The position numbers and the translations under genes are program-made. This document shows positions 53,779 through 64,000 of a DNA stretch of 64,000 nt, one piece after another; the first letter of the stretch is position 1; every line of letters begins with the position of its first letter. Source of the stretch: Thalassoglobus polymorphus (GTDB lineage: Bacteria > Planctomycetota > Planctomycetia > Planctomycetales > Planctomycetaceae); the NCBI RefSeq assembly GCF_007744255.1, contig NZ_CP036267.1, positions 1,657,541 to 1,721,540 of the forward strand. The letters are read 5' to 3'. Under the pieces are notes generated by a model that ran no database searches, had not been told where the DNA came from, and saw only the letters and a program-made list of their open reading frames with translations.

Positions 53779-55347
53779 ATGTCTACTTCCGAAACATTTC
53801 AGGCGAGTCGATATCGGTGGGTCGTTTTCTTCGTGCACCTTTTCTGCATGGGTTGCGCCTCTCGTGAATCGGCGATCTTTTGGTCGACTGATCCAGAGCC
53901 GCCGTTTACATCGAGCGGTGAAGTCATTCCTCCAGATCGTTGGTGGCTCACCTTCGGAGATACTCGCCTGAATTCACTCATTGAATTATCCTTTCAGGGT
54001 AATTTCGATTTGGTCGCTGCCGTAGAGAGACTGAATGCGGCTCATGCACTTGCCCGTCGTGAAGCTTCTGATTTTTTCCCTGATGTGGACGGGTTTCTTG
54101 AAACTGAAAGCATTTTTTTTACGAATGGCCCCGATCGGGCGGACTATGCACTTGGTGTCGACTTCAATTATCCGGTGGACCTTTGGGGGGAAATCGAGTA
54201 TCGAGTTGAAGGAGAAAACTTAAGAGCTGCTGCGACAGGTGCTGACTATCACGCCGTTGCCTTAAATCTTTCCGGTCAAATTGCACGAACATGGTTTGCA
54301 TTGATCGAAGCTCATGCTCAGCTGGCATTGCTCAATCAGCAAATCAAAACGAATCAAACCGGTGTTGAGCTTCTGGAGGCTGCTTTCGGTGGAGGGATTC
54401 GACGCAGTCCTGATGTGTTTCGTCAAAGACAACTTGTCGAATCGACACGTGAACAGGCGGTCGTCGTGCAACTCCAGATCGAACTGCTTGAACATGTACT
54501 AGCAGTTCTCTTAGGGCATCCACCTCAGGAAGCTACATATGAGACTCAGGAAAACTTACCAGATCTGCCAGCTGCGCCAGCTACCGGACTTCCCGCGGAA
54601 CTGGTTCAACGTCGCCCAGACGTACGTCGTGCTTTTCTTGAATTGACAGCAGCCGACTACGACTTCGCTGCGGCTGTGAGTGCCCAGTATCCTCGATTGA
54701 ATCTTACTGCATCTCTCACAACATTGACCGATAGTCCTGAAAAACTCTTTCAGGAATGGGCTGTTGGTCTCGGTGGTCAATTGATTGGTCCGCTGCTGGA
54801 TGGCGGTCAACGTCGAGCCGAAGTTGATCGTCGATACGCAATCGTGCAAGAGCGGTTCGCTGACTATAATCAAGCAACGCTGCTCGCGTTTAGACAAGTC
54901 GAAGACGCACTCGCCCGTGAACGATATATCCTCGAAAGAATTGACCGTCTGAAAGCTCAGTTGGAAGAGGCAGAGAAGTCCACCCCCATACTTCGCAGGT
55001 ATTATTTTATTCAAGAAGTTGACTACCTGAACGTGCTTAGCTCAATCATGTCTGAGCAAAGCTTGCAACGCGAAGTGCTGTCTGCCAGACTGGACCTGAT
55101 ACAAAATCGTGTAGAACTCTACCTCGCCCTGGCAGGAAGCTTTGAGCCGACTGCTCCCGCAACCCTTGAAGTTCCCTCTACTGTAGAACTTGAAGTTCCC
55201 CCCACTGTAAAAGTTGAAGTTCCTCCCACTGTAGAAGTTGAAGTTCCTCCCACTGTAGAAGTTGACTCGAACGAACCAGCTGAAGCCGTTGATTTATTAG
55301 AGTTAGACGAAGAAATTCCTCCCCTAGAGATCATTGTCGATGAGTGA
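53779..55347 (+). CDS. Outer-membrane efflux lipoprotein, TolC/NodT family
   Basis: A 522-residue protein from ATG 53779. Lipoprotein signal with Cys26 in FCMGCAS. Two OEP domains carry the alpha-barrel helix patterns ([48 protein letters not shown]). After the second domain, from about residue 462, a tail holds four perfect-length repeats (L/V-EVPPTV-type, 24-bp DNA unit at 55165-55260) and an acidic end. It is the first gene of the efflux operon; its stop overlaps the next start. Confidence 0.9.
   Translation: MSTSETFQASRYRWVVFFVHLFCMGCASRESAIFWSTDPEPPFTSSGEVIPPDRWWLTFGDTRLNSLIELSFQGNFDLVAAVERLNAAHALARREASDFFPDVDGFLETESIFFTNGPDRADYALGVDFNYPVDLWGEIEYRVEGENLRAAATGADYHAVALNLSGQIARTWFALIEAHAQLALLNQQIKTNQTGVELLEAAFGGGIRRSPDVFRQRQLVESTREQAVVVQLQIELLEHVLAVLLGHPPQEATYETQENLPDLPAAPATGLPAELVQRRPDVRRAFLELTAADYDFAAAVSAQYPRLNLTASLTTLTDSPEKLFQEWAVGLGGQLIGPLLDGGQRRAEVDRRYAIVQERFADYNQATLLAFRQVEDALARERYILERIDRLKAQLEEAEKSTPILRRYYFIQEVDYLNVLSSIMSEQSLQREVLSARLDLIQNRVELYLALAGSFEPTAPATLEVPSTVELEVPPTVKVEVPPTVEVEVPPTVEVDSNEPAEAVDLLELDEEIPPLEIIVDE
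55165..55260 (+). repeat. Coding minisatellite, four 24-bp units
   Basis: Exactly four 24-bp units (GTTGAAGTTCCTCCCACTGT plus AGAA, with two variant copies first) encode VEVPPTVE-type octapeptides near the C-terminus of the TolC-like protein. Unit number is likely to vary between strains. Confidence 0.85.
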
Positions 55348-56569
55348 TTCGCCGAAATCAAAACCGAAGTGGCGCTGGATTCGCATCATTCTTACGATCA
55401 TTATCTGCCTCGGAATTATCAGCGCCTCAGTTGCGGCGGTTGTGGTGATCAATCAAACCGAGCCGACAGCTCAAAAGATTGAGTCGACACGGAAATCGGC
55501 AGCGCTGGTTGAGACGATGACCGTCGAGCGCGGTGCGTTTTCACCACAAATAGTAGTGCTGGGATCGGTTGAGCCAGCCAGTGATGTCGTCCTCAGTCCT
55601 CGTGTTAGCGGACAAGTTCTTCTCATGGGGCCGAAGCTTGTTCCGGGAGGGATGATCAAGAAAGGCGATCTTCTCTTAAAGATTGACCCTGCGGATTTTG
55701 AGAATGCTGTCTCGATCAAAGAAAGTGAACTGCAGCAGACTCGAGCAGCGTTGAAAATCGAGGAAGGTCGACAATCAGTCGCCAAGCAGGAACTTGCTTT
55801 ACTCGAAGGGACAATCGAAGGCGCCGACCGTGAACTGGTGCTGAGAGAACCGCAGATTGCATCGATTCGTGCTGAAGTGAGCGCCGCTGAAGCAGCCGTT
55901 CAACGTGCAAAACTCGATTTGGAACGAACCGAAATCTTCGCCCCATTCGATGCGCATGTCATGAGCCGTTCGGTGAATGTCGGATCGCAAGTCCGACCAG
56001 GCGATGAACTTGCTCAGCTTGTAGGTGTCGAAGAGTATTGGATTATGGCATCTGTTCCGATTCGTCACTTAAAATGGATTCAGTTTCAAGACAAAGACGA
56101 GAGTGGTTCAGAGGTCGTGCTTCGAAATACCGACACATGGCCGGCTGGAGCAACACGGACTGGGACAGTCGCTCGCATGATTGGAACTTTGGATCCACAG
56201 ACACGACTGGCGAGTGTGTTAATCACTGTGCAGGATCCTCTAGCTCTGAAATCAGATGCACCTCCATTGATTCTCGAAACGTTGATGGAGACTCATATCG
56301 CAGGTCGAACCATCGAAGATGTGATTCGCTTAAATCGTGGATACATCCATGAAGGTGATACTGTTTGGGTCATGAAAGATGACAAGCTGGAAATTCGTCG
56401 AGTCGAGATCGTTTTTCGGGATGGCGAAGATGCCTACATCCAAACGGGATTAAACTCGGGAGACGAAATCGTGATCACCAATCTCGCAACGGTTGCCGAA
56501 GGGATTGGACTACGTAAAGCCGAGGCGACACCGATTCAAACCGAAGATTCTGACGAGGTATTGGATTGA
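55340..56569 (+). CDS. RND efflux periplasmic adaptor (MFP) subunit
   Basis: A 409-residue protein from ATG 55340, overlapping the TolC-like gene by 8 bp. One N-terminal transmembrane helix ([21 protein letters not shown], about 18-38). The lipoyl/barrel-sandwich and hairpin region follow: [28 protein letters not shown], a helical hairpin with [51 protein letters not shown] and a beta-barrel ([23 protein letters not shown]). It links the inner-membrane pump to the TolC-like lipoprotein. The next gene's start overlaps its stop. Confidence 0.92.
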   Translation: MSDSPKSKPKWRWIRIILTIIICLGIISASVAAVVVINQTEPTAQKIESTRKSAALVETMTVERGAFSPQIVVLGSVEPASDVVLSPRVSGQVLLMGPKLVPGGMIKKGDLLLKIDPADFENAVSIKESELQQTRAALKIEEGRQSVAKQELALLEGTIEGADRELVLREPQIASIRAEVSAAEAAVQRAKLDLERTEIFAPFDAHVMSRSVNVGSQVRPGDELAQLVGVEEYWIMASVPIRHLKWIQFQDKDESGSEVVLRNTDTWPAGATRTGTVARMIGTLDPQTRLASVLITVQDPLALKSDAPPLILETLMETHIAGRTIEDVIRLNRGYIHEGDTVWVMKDDKLEIRRVEIVFRDGEDAYIQTGLNSGDEIVITNLATVAEGIGLRKAEATPIQTEDSDEVLD

Positions 56570-59500
56570 GTGCCGAAATTGACCAACCGAAGGCTTCTCC
56601 AGGGCCAATTGCTTGGATGGCTCGAAATTCCATTGCAGCCAATCTGCTGATGGTGATTCTGCTAGGTGGAGGAGTCTGGTCTGCATTTACAATTCAGAAA
56701 GAAGTCTTTCCCCAGTTTCAGTTAGATGTTGTGGAAGTCGGCGTCGGTTATCCGGGAGCTGCTCCGTCAGAAGTCGAACAGGGAATTTTACGCCCAATTG
56801 AAGAAGCAGTTCGCGGCGTTGATGGGATTCGAGAAATTACCAGCGAAGCCCGAGAAGGTCAGGGTGATGTGCTGATTGAGCTCGTCGCTGGGCAGGACCG
56901 GATGAAAGCGTTCCAGGATATCGATCAGGCAGTCAATCGAATTCGAACGTTTCCTGACGACATCGAACAGCCCGAAGTGAGTCTGCAATCCGAACAACAG
57001 GAAGTCATGGAGGTCGGGTTATTTGGGCCAGTCGATGTCTGGACGCTTCGGAAACTGGCGGAACAACTCCGTGACCAGTTGCAGTCGCACGAACAAATCA
57101 CGCAAGTCGAGTTGGGAAGAGTTCCGGGGTATGTCACACATGTCGAGATCCCCCGGCAGCGACTCCGGCAATACGGTTTAACTCTTTCTGATGTTGCTCG
57201 CATTATACGAACGTCCAGCCAGGATGTCGCAGCAGGTGCTGTGGAGACAAGCTCCGGCCAAATTTTGCTCCGCCTCAAAGCTCGTAAGCAACAAGCCGAC
57301 GAGTTTGCAGAAGTTGAGATCGTCAGTGGAGCCGAAGGACAGGTCGTGACCTTAGGCGATATCGCGACAATCCGAGATGGATTTGAAGAAATCGGGTTCC
57401 ATTCTCAGTTTAATGAGACTCCTTCTGTTGAGCTAAATATCTTCCGCGTCGGTTCCCAGTCACCGATCGAAATCGCCAAAGCGGTCGAAGAGACGATGGC
57501 GGACTTCGAAAGTTCGTTGCCACCGGGGGTGAAGTGGCGCATTGACAATAATAATGCGGAAGAGTTTCGCCGCAGATTGAGTCTGGTCATCGAGAACGCT
57601 GTATTAGCGGTCGTCATCGTATTGGTGATTTTGTCACTCTTCTTAGAATTCCGTTTGGCGTTTTGGGTGATGATGGGGATGGCCGTCTCGTTTGTGGGGG
57701 GAGTCTTACTTCTGCCTCTCGTCGGCCTGAGCATCAACATGATCTCACTTTTTGGTTTTCTGGTGGTCCTGGGAATTGTCGTTGATGACGCTGTCGTTGT
57801 CGGCGAAAACGTTTATGAAGAACGGCTAAAACAAAAAAATGACCTCTCAGCAGCAATCGACGGGACCAAAGATGTTGCCGGCCCGGTTCTCTTCAGTATT
57901 CTGACGAATATCGTCGCGTTCATTCCCCTGCTCTTTATTCCAGGTGAAACAGGAAAGTTTTGGCGACCATTGCCAGCAGTCGTCATTGTTGTACTGGCAC
58001 TTTCACTCATTGAATCCCTGTTCATATTACCTGCCCACCTGACACATGCCGGTTCGGCATCACGGTCTCGTGGATTGCGAGGATTGCTTCATCGCGGACA
58101 GCAAAGTTTTAGCCGCGGTTTCACTCGTCTCGTGGAAATCATTTACGGTCCGATCCTCAAGCAATTCCTGAAAATCCGCTACGTGACGACATCGCTGGCG
58201 CTCGGATTATTTTTTGTGGTTGGTGGGTACGCGTTGAGCGCCCACATGGGCATGGTTCTGATGCCAGAGGTCTCAGCTGATGAGATTGAATGTGGTGTGC
58301 GACTCCCCGTTGGAACGACCCGTGAGCAGTCTGCTGAGCTCGCTGCGATTGTGACCCAGGCAAGCCAACGCATGTTTGATGAACACAATCTTCATGAAGT
58401 GGCAGAGGGGATTAAAACAAATGTTCGCCGTCAAAACTTTATTGATGTCGAGATTGTTCTCAAGCCGCCTGATCAGCGAGACATGACAGCAAACGAAGTC
58501 ATTGAACTCTGGAGAGATTCGATTGGCGATCTCCCGGGAGTTGATCAAATTACATTTGAAGCCGAAAGTGGTCCTGGAGGTTTTCGTCAGGATATCAGTA
58601 TCGATCTCAGTCATAGCGACGTCGATGTTCTTGGCCAGGCTTCGCAAGCATTTGTAGAACGTCTCGAAAGTTTTTCAAATACTCGTGACGTCAGTGATAG
58701 CTATAATAAAGGGAAATCTCAGTATGACTTCAAACTTCGTCCCGAAGGCCGATCCCTTGGGTTGACTGATGAAGAGGTGGGGGATCAATTACGATCCGCA
58801 TTCTTCGGTTCACTGGCACTCCGTCTGCTGCGTGGAACGAACGAAATTGAAGTCCGTGTGAAGCTGCCAGAAGAGCAACGAAAAGACATTCACCATCTCG
58901 AAGACTTGGTGATCCGAACTCCCGATGGAGTGGAAGTTCCGTTACTTGATGTCGCTGATGTAGAAAAAAGTGAGGCCTTCACAAGTATCAATCGCCGCAA
59001 CGGTCGGCGAGTTGTCAACGTTTCCATGGATGTCGATCCCAAGCGTGCCGTCACCCAGGTGATCAGAGCTTTACGAGAAGAAACACTGCCGCAACTTCGC
59101 GATGATTATCCCGGGATTACTTGGACATTCGAAGGCAGCGACGCAGAAATGCGGCAGGCGACTTCGGCATTGTGGGGATATTTTGGGCTCGCATTGGCAA
59201 TCATTTACTCTCTCCTGGCAGTTGCTTTCCGGAACTATGTTCAGCCACTCATCGTGCTGGTTGCCATTCCCTTTGGAATTATCGGAGCTGTGTTAGGGCA
59301 TATGTGGTTAGGTTATGACCTCTCTCTTGTCAGCCTCATGGGAGTCATTGCTCTTTCTGGCGTTGTCATCAATGATTCACTGATCATGATCGACTACGCA
59401 AATCGTAATCGCGGTGATAAATCTGCATTCGAAGCGATTACGGAAGCTGGGCTCCGTCGGTTCCGACCTATTATGCTCACGACATTGACGACCTTTGGCG

Positions 59501-59670
59501 GTCTTATGCCACTCATCTTCGAGACCTCTCTGCAGGCCCAATACATCATTCCCATGGCGATCTCACTCGGCTTCGGGATTCTTTTTTCCACAACCATTAT
59601 CCTCGTACTGGTCCCTTGTCTGTACCTCATCCTCGATGACATCTATCAGTTTTATACTGTCAGACCTTGA
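56566..59670 (+). CDS. RND efflux pump permease (HAE-type)
   Basis: A 1034-residue inner-membrane transporter. It starts at TTG 56566, overlapping the adaptor stop as TTGA, with GAGG upstream. Twelve transmembrane segments are expected; the TM4 proton-relay motif [13 protein letters not shown] has the paired Asp. Porter-domain landmarks include [24 protein letters not shown] and [13 protein letters not shown]. The second half repeats the fold ([16 protein letters not shown] near TM10). It exports hydrophobic drugs or metabolites via the adaptor and TolC-like channel; substrate unknown. No repressor gene adjoins the operon. Confidence 0.94.
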   Translation: MSAEIDQPKASPGPIAWMARNSIAANLLMVILLGGGVWSAFTIQKEVFPQFQLDVVEVGVGYPGAAPSEVEQGILRPIEEAVRGVDGIREITSEAREGQGDVLIELVAGQDRMKAFQDIDQAVNRIRTFPDDIEQPEVSLQSEQQEVMEVGLFGPVDVWTLRKLAEQLRDQLQSHEQITQVELGRVPGYVTHVEIPRQRLRQYGLTLSDVARIIRTSSQDVAAGAVETSSGQILLRLKARKQQADEFAEVEIVSGAEGQVVTLGDIATIRDGFEEIGFHSQFNETPSVELNIFRVGSQSPIEIAKAVEETMADFESSLPPGVKWRIDNNNAEEFRRRLSLVIENAVLAVVIVLVILSLFLEFRLAFWVMMGMAVSFVGGVLLLPLVGLSINMISLFGFLVVLGIVVDDAVVVGENVYEERLKQKNDLSAAIDGTKDVAGPVLFSILTNIVAFIPLLFIPGETGKFWRPLPAVVIVVLALSLIESLFILPAHLTHAGSASRSRGLRGLLHRGQQSFSRGFTRLVEIIYGPILKQFLKIRYVTTSLALGLFFVVGGYALSAHMGMVLMPEVSADEIECGVRLPVGTTREQSAELAAIVTQASQRMFDEHNLHEVAEGIKTNVRRQNFIDVEIVLKPPDQRDMTANEVIELWRDSIGDLPGVDQITFEAESGPGGFRQDISIDLSHSDVDVLGQASQAFVERLESFSNTRDVSDSYNKGKSQYDFKLRPEGRSLGLTDEEVGDQLRSAFFGSLALRLLRGTNEIEVRVKLPEEQRKDIHHLEDLVIRTPDGVEVPLLDVADVEKSEAFTSINRRNGRRVVNVSMDVDPKRAVTQVIRALREETLPQLRDDYPGITWTFEGSDAEMRQATSALWGYFGLALAIIYSLLAVAFRNYVQPLIVLVAIPFGIIGAVLGHMWLGYDLSLVSLMGVIALSGVVINDSLIMIDYANRNRGDKSAFEAITEAGLRRFRPIMLTTLTTFGGLMPLIFETSLQAQYIIPMAISLGFGILFSTTIILVLVPCLYLILDDIYQFYTVRP

Positions 59671-60564
59671 CCATTGCTGACTGATTTTTGGCTGATAAGG
59701 CCAGCGATCGACTCAACTCGTTCGGAGCGATTTCAGGTCGGGGACCGGATGGAAATGGACTGGTTGAGTTGTTCGATCTTCTCTTTCTCAACATTGTCAC
59801 TCTGAATGGCATTCAGTGTTAAGCGTGACCGAAGGACGAAAGTGATGCCTTCATCCAAGCAGAAGTCTGCCAGCCAACCCCCATGAAGTTGCAGTCCGCA
59901 TCAACAGGAGGTCCTCTTGCTGTGCGAGGAACATTTGGGATGTGAAGAGAACGGAGGTAATGCATCAGGCTCCGATTTCAAGTGAGTGTGCGAAAAAATC
60001 TTGCGGAAGAATACGACAATGCAGCAAGGCATTTGCTTTGCGTGCAGAGCAGTCCGGCATTAACATTGATGCTGAAGTTTGAAAAAACTTATCCTGGAGC
60101 ATTTCCAATGCTTCTCTTGTCCGCGAAGTGCGTTTTCACAAGTCCATAAGCTGCTTCCACGAAACAGAACTGTTAAGACGAATTTTAGATATGCTCGATC
60201 GCATTTTTTGAATGGGTTTTCAGGTTCTGCCTTGTGGAGAGGAGGCTATGAAGTCATGAAAGTGAGCTTTACGGGCACGATCAGCATCGAAAATGCCGAG
60301 TCTCCTCGTGTTGTGAAAAAGAAAACCGGAATCAGGACGAAAGTCTCCTGGGACGAGTACAGAAACGTAATCTTGAGCCAGTAAAACCTTAAGATAATCT
60401 CACTCCACAACGAGGCCATGATGAGTATTCACTGCGTGAACAAAAGTTGTTGTCGGGACGTTTTCTGAATTCAACGTCTCTCGCCACAACTGCGTTACGC
60501 TGAACGTTCGGTCGCTCAAGTTCAGACTTGTCGGCTTGGTAACTTAAGCACCTGGAGACTATTG
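59671..60564. other. Intergenic region with mobile-element debris
   Basis: An IS110 transposase remnant (59737-59900), a decayed C-type element starting near 60094 (GGAGCATTTCCAATGCTTCT, CTTGTCCGCGAAGTGCG) and a short A-like patch near 60210-60235 (GGTTTTCAGGTTCTGCCTTG). No intact gene is convincing. Confidence 0.5.
59737..59900 (-). pseudogene. Remnant of an IS110-type transposase
   Basis: Minus-strand translation contains LHGGWLADFCLDEGITFVL and then LNAIQSDNVEKEKIEQLN. This matches the pattern of IS110 proteins around WLADLC..EGI.FVLGHALYMKAI, where the K.DKID motif follows, but the Asp residues are lost. There is a stop just upstream. It differs clearly from the intact transposase at 16298-17323, so it is a separate lineage. 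Confidence 0.5.
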
Positions 60565-62172
60565 ATGAAGAAATTGCAGTTGTATTCGATGGCAGTGTTA
60601 CTGACTGCGCTCGCCCCATTTCCTGTAATGGGACAGGTCGACAATCCGCCTGCGTCAATCACGACCCCCGACAAAATCGAGTCAAGGATCGGGACACTTC
60701 AGTTCAACGACGGGGCGCCGAGTGAGGCAACTGCAGAAAAAGTCTACGATCATCTCGATTTCACATACGCATTCCGCGCTTTTACGGACACGTTCAAAGG
60801 CGTGAGCATGCAGGCGGTTCTCGAGGGTTTCGAGGCTGCGGGCGTTAAGGACAATGAGATCCTGCTGTTCTCGAAACTCATGGACTCCGAGTCGCTCTTC
60901 CTGACTGCCAATGCAGACACTGTCTACTACCTTGGCTTCGTCAACTTGTCCGATGGACCGATGGTTGTCGAGACACCCCCGAACGCGCTTGGCACGTTCG
61001 ACGACATGTGGTTCCGCTGGGTTATTGACTTTGGTCGCCCAGGTCCCGATCGCGGCGAAGGCGGCAAATACCTGCTCGTGGGGCCGGGTTATGACGGGTA
61101 CCTGCCGGAAGACGGCTTCTACGTTGCACATTCCAAGACGACCCGCGTCATCATGCTCGGTCGCTCGTTTCTGACAAACGACGATCCTGCTCCAACCGTC
61201 AAGGTCATCAAGGATAATCTGAGAATTTATCCCTATGAGCCGGGCGGCGTTGGTTTATCGATCGCTCGCTATCTGGAAGGTGGCGTCGAGCTTGGCAGAA
61301 ACGCGGAGCCGAAGAAGCCGGTCTATCACGAAGGCACCGGTCTCTCCATGAACACCATTCCGCCGAACGACTACAGTTACTATGAGATGCTGAACCGTTT
61401 GGTGCAGAGCGAACCTGCGACGGTCCTTGATACAGAACTGATGGGGCCGATCGCTGCTATCGGGATCAAAAAGGGAGAGGAGTTCACTCCGAATGCCCGA
61501 ATGAAAGGCATCTTGGAAGATGCTGTGAAGGTCGCCAACGCGACTGGTCGTACTCTCGGTTTCAGTCCGCGCAATCCGGATTGGTTCTGGTACAAGAACT
61601 CGCAATGGTGGAATCCGCTCTTCCTGGGCGGCTACAATTTCGAAACGCCGCTGCCTGAAATTACCAAAGGGGGCGCGAAGCCCTATCCTCCAACAGGATA
61701 TAAGCAGAACGACGCGAGAACCTCGTTCTTCTACAACGCAACCGGGATCACACCGGCGATGGCGATGCGGCTGAGGGGCGTTGGATCGCAGTATCTTTTC
61801 TCCATCAAAGACGCGAATGGAAACTATTTTGACGGAGCAAAGACCTATAAAGTGACCCTGCCGAAGGACATTCCCGCCGCTGCATTCTGGTCTCTGACGC
61901 TCTACGATAATCAAACCCGTTCGATGCTCAAAACGCCACAGAAGTATCCCCGCGCCGGCAGCCAAGCGTACCCCTCCCCGGCAGCTGAGCAGGCCAGCGA
62001 CGGGACGACGACAGTCTGGTTTTCGCCCGAACAGCCTGAGGGTGTGAAACGAGGGAATTGGATTCAGACCGATCCGCAGAAGGGCTGGGTCATCCTTCTT
62101 CGGCTCTACAGTCCGAAGGAGAGTTTTTTCGACAAGTCGTGGCAACCGAGCGAGATACAACTGGTGGAATAG
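60565..62172 (+). CDS. DUF1254/DUF1214 domain secreted protein
   Basis: A 535-residue protein from ATG 60565 (GGAG about eight bases upstream). Signal peptide MKKLQLYSMAVLLTALAPFPVMG. DUF1254 (about residues 65-200: AFRAFTDTFKGVSMQAVL, LTANADTVYYLGFVNLSDGPMVVE, FDDMWFRWVIDFGRPGPDRGEGGKYLLVGPGY) and DUF1214 (about 390-510: GSQYLFSIKDANGNYFDGAKTYKVTLPKDIPAAAFWSLTLYDNQTRSML) are both complete. Such proteins are common in proteobacteria and their function is unknown. Base composition is visibly GC-richer than neighbours, with more CGC/GCG/GGC codons, which suggests transfer. Confidence 0.88.
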   Translation: MKKLQLYSMAVLLTALAPFPVMGQVDNPPASITTPDKIESRIGTLQFNDGAPSEATAEKVYDHLDFTYAFRAFTDTFKGVSMQAVLEGFEAAGVKDNEILLFSKLMDSESLFLTANADTVYYLGFVNLSDGPMVVETPPNALGTFDDMWFRWVIDFGRPGPDRGEGGKYLLVGPGYDGYLPEDGFYVAHSKTTRVIMLGRSFLTNDDPAPTVKVIKDNLRIYPYEPGGVGLSIARYLEGGVELGRNAEPKKPVYHEGTGLSMNTIPPNDYSYYEMLNRLVQSEPATVLDTELMGPIAAIGIKKGEEFTPNARMKGILEDAVKVANATGRTLGFSPRNPDWFWYKNSQWWNPLFLGGYNFETPLPEITKGGAKPYPPTGYKQNDARTSFFYNATGITPAMAMRLRGVGSQYLFSIKDANGNYFDGAKTYKVTLPKDIPAAAFWSLTLYDNQTRSMLKTPQKYPRAGSQAYPSPAAEQASDGTTTVWFSPEQPEGVKRGNWIQTDPQKGWVILLRLYSPKESFFDKSWQPSEIQLVE

Positions 62173-62577
62173 ACGCGGCTGACCGTCTCAGGTAGAGACC
62201 ATCCGTACGCGGGAGGCTGAAAATCGGAGCCCAGATCAAGGTGAGCGTTCGCCGAATCTGGGTGAGACTTTCAGCTGTCCACCCGCTATAACAAATCTCT
62301 CGTCTCCACAGGCAAGATGAGATTTCTCTCAAATGGAATCTCATCCGGGTGCGAATCTCGCCGCTCCCGGTCTGTCGAGGTGAACGTCAATCGTTCGTAA
62401 ATTTGCTCTCTCAAACATAGAGACAAACGACGATTGCAGAGGTTTTCGGATCAGTTTTAGAGCAAATTCACAATTGATCAGCAGTCATGTCGCTGCATCT
62501 TGCATGGCCGTTTACCTTCCCCGGTGGGTGGCTCGCCGGAGGCGAAATCGGCGCTCATCACCAATTCGAAAGATGCT
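62173..62577. other. Intergenic region between convergent genes with B6 and A7
   Basis: Apart from the two repeats (62398-62580) no terminator or gene recognised. Confidence 0.4.
62398..62459 (+). repeat. Truncated family B element, copy B6
   Basis: AATTTGCTCTCTCAAACATA to GAGGTTTTCGGATCAGTTTTA; lacks the left 20 bp of the B consensus. Its right TA begins A7. Confidence 0.6.
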
Positions 62578-62580
62578 CTA
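62458..62580 (-). repeat. A-type element with divergent interior, copy A7
   Basis: TAGAGCAAATTCACAATTGA at the left and CACCAATTCGAAAGATGCTC followed by TA at the right, the latter matching family A's end exactly. The interior differs from family A. The final three bases form the stop codon of the neighbouring gene. Confidence 0.55.
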
Positions 62581-64000
62581 AACCTCTTTCTCTTCTCCAT
62601 CTTCCTGGTAGACAACTTTGTAGAGGTCTCTTCTGCGGTCGTTCCAGTTTTGGACGCTGCCGCTTTCTTTGTGGCGGCGGAGCATTTCCAGGTCCAAGTC
62701 GTGGATGATCATCGTTTCGATGTTGGCGTTGCATTCGGCAGCGACGGCATCTCGTGAGAACTCTGCGTCCGCCGGGGTGAAGATGGCGGACTGGGCGTAG
62801 TGAATGTCCGAGTTTTCAACGAATGGGAGGTTTCCAGTACATCCCGAAACGGCGACGTAGAGATGGTTTTCTACACACCGTGCCAGTGCGCAATGCCGAA
62901 TTCTCAGGTAGCCATGCTTCGTGTCGGTGTTGAATGGGACGAAAATTAATTGTGCCCCTTTCTGGGCTGCGATGCGGACCAGTTCAGGAAATTCGATGTC
63001 GTAACAGATGAGGATCGCGATGGTCCCGCAATCCGTGTCGAAGACTTCAACTTTATTTCCGGGGGAGACACCCCACCATTTTCGTTCACTCGGGGTAATG
63101 TGCAGCTTGTACTGTTTGCCGAGCGTTCCATCACGTCGGAACAGATAGGAAATATTGAAGAGCTCTCCCTGTTCAACGGCAAAGTGTGAACCACCAATCA
63201 CATTGACATCGTACTTGACCGCCATCTCCGTGAAAAAATCGAGATATTGCGGTGTAAATTCAGAGAGTTGTCGCGCGGCCTGACCGGGGCGTGAATTGGG
63301 GACGCAGGAAAGCAATTGAGTTGTGAACAGCTCCGGAAAGAGGACAAAGTCGCATTTGTAGTCCGAGGCGACATCAATGAAAAATTCGCACTGCTGTGCC
63401 ATTTCATCGAAGCTGTTGATGGGTCTCATTAGATATTGAACAGCTGCAATACGGATCGGTTCGACAGGATTGTGAAAACGACGCTTGGCCCCCTTTTGAT
63501 AGTCGAGGTTGAGCCATTCGAGAAACGTTGCGTAGCCACGCGAAGCAGTGTCGCTGGGGAAGTAATCGGGGATCAACCCACGAAGTGAGAAACCATTCGA
63601 AATTTGTGCAGTCAGAACCGAATCAAATAGCGATTTGTCCACGATCGCTTCCACATACTCTCGGGCTGTCAGCTTGTCCGCGTGCTGACCATAACCGGGA
63701 ATTCTTCCTCCGATAATGATCCTGGCCAGATTTTTCTTACGGCAAAGTTCCTTTCTGCCATCATAGATTCGGCGAGAGAGTTTCAGTCCGCGAAACTCGG
63801 GATCAACCATAATCTCGATTCCGTAGAGCGTGTCTCCTTTGGGGTTGTGATTCCGGATGTATCCTTCGTCAGCAACTTTTGTCCAGTCGTGCCAAGACAT
63901 CTCTGCGCGATAGTCGAGGATGAGGCTACTTGAAGAAGCTGCAAGCTTTCCATCGATTTCGACGCAAATTTGCCCTTCAGGGAAGGTCGCAATTTGGGAT
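62578..64000 (-). CDS. GNAT acetyltransferase–carbon-nitrogen hydrolase fusion (N-terminus beyond window)
   Basis: The frame continues upstream of ATG 63900 to the window edge (…[23 protein letters not shown]…), so at least 473 residues are visible and the true start lies outside. The N-terminal part is a GNAT domain ([29 protein letters not shown]). From about residue 170 onward a nitrilase-superfamily domain has [12 protein letters not shown], the Glu in VLFPELF, Lys in [16 protein letters not shown] and Cys in [11 protein letters not shown], the Glu-Lys-Cys triad. It ends [23 protein letters not shown], with stop TAG formed by repeat A7. The combination of GNAT and nitrilase is a known fused family (GNAT/carbon-nitrogen hydrolase) of unknown substrate. 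Confidence 0.92.
   Translation of the reverse strand, partial: SQIATFPEGQICVEIDGKLAASSSSLILDYRAEMSWHDWTKVADEGYIRNHNPKGDTLYGIEIMVDPEFRGLKLSRRIYDGRKELCRKKNLARIIIGGRIPGYGQHADKLTAREYVEAIVDKSLFDSVLTAQISNGFSLRGLIPDYFPSDTASRGYATFLEWLNLDYQKGAKRRFHNPVEPIRIAAVQYLMRPINSFDEMAQQCEFFIDVASDYKCDFVLFPELFTTQLLSCVPNSRPGQAARQLSEFTPQYLDFFTEMAVKYDVNVIGGSHFAVEQGELFNISYLFRRDGTLGKQYKLHITPSERKWWGVSPGNKVEVFDTDCGTIAILICYDIEFPELVRIAAQKGAQLIFVPFNTDTKHGYLRIRHCALARCVENHLYVAVSGCTGNLPFVENSDIHYAQSAIFTPADAEFSRDAVAAECNANIETMIIHDLDLEMLRRHKESGSVQNWNDRRRDLYKVVYQEDGEEKEV

Noticed and set aside
60079-60384. A 101-residue frame, or its 42-residue 3' part after an AGGAGG-like site at 60236
   Set aside because: The frame spans C- and A-like repeat debris; the short form has no homology I recognise.
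61255-62160. A 301-residue antisense frame in the DUF1254/1214 gene
   Set aside because: It arises from GC-rich codons of the real gene and has no motifs or start signals.

Overview
The window looks like a chromosomal segment of a planctomycete (Planctomycetota, Planctomycetales-like). The basis is family content: two cytochrome-like PSD1 proteins (PSCyt1/DUF1549/DUF1553), three Tat-exported DUF1501 proteins, a DUF1559 prepilin-like protein, a Gly-rich collagen-like surface protein, an ECF sigma factor fused to a membrane anchor and a secretin-type domain, and a transmembrane pseudokinase. No species call is attempted.

Layout. 1-4.7 kb: surface protein running off the left edge, a SnoaL-like lipoprotein, a SUKH-like protein and a Tat-exported DapA-like protein. 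4.7-9.6 kb: a repeat-rich stretch with a cation diffusion facilitator, then an AT-rich cassette (small secreted protein with a broken start, DUF1559 protein, lipoprotein). 9.6-15.8 kb: GNAT acetyltransferase, GH57 amylase-like enzyme and glycogen synthase (glycogen module), SRPBCC protein, OmpR-type response regulator. 15.9-17.6 kb: an IS110-family element inserted in a small repeat. 17.6-20 kb: HAD hydrolase and acyl-CoA dehydrogenase-like protein. 20.4-32.8 kb: the PSD1/DUF1501 locus plus a ceramidase-like protein. 33.1-41.2 kb: tRNA-Leu, sigma-factor fusion, ClpB with an inverted-repeat operator candidate, polysaccharide-export lipoprotein and a second lipoprotein. 41.6-53.3 kb: pseudokinase, GyrA, acetyl-CoA synthetase, AsmA-like protein, beta-helix protein. 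53.8-59.7 kb: a tripartite RND efflux operon. 59.7-64 kb: IS110 remnant, DUF1254/DUF1214 protein, and a GNAT-nitrilase fusion running off the right edge.

The most unusual structure is intergenic. Three families of roughly 80-105 bp elements (A, B and C here) all end in TA-GARC...GYTC-TA inverted repeats. They recur through the window and are repeatedly joined end to end sharing a single TA, as expected for MITE-like elements that insert at TA. One A copy is split by the IS110 element, which fixes that element's ends and leaves a 341-bp structured non-coding tail where a bridge-type RNA could lie. Another pair abuts a coding region and supplies its stop codon. These repeats are described from reading by eye; exact copy boundaries and family membership need alignment.
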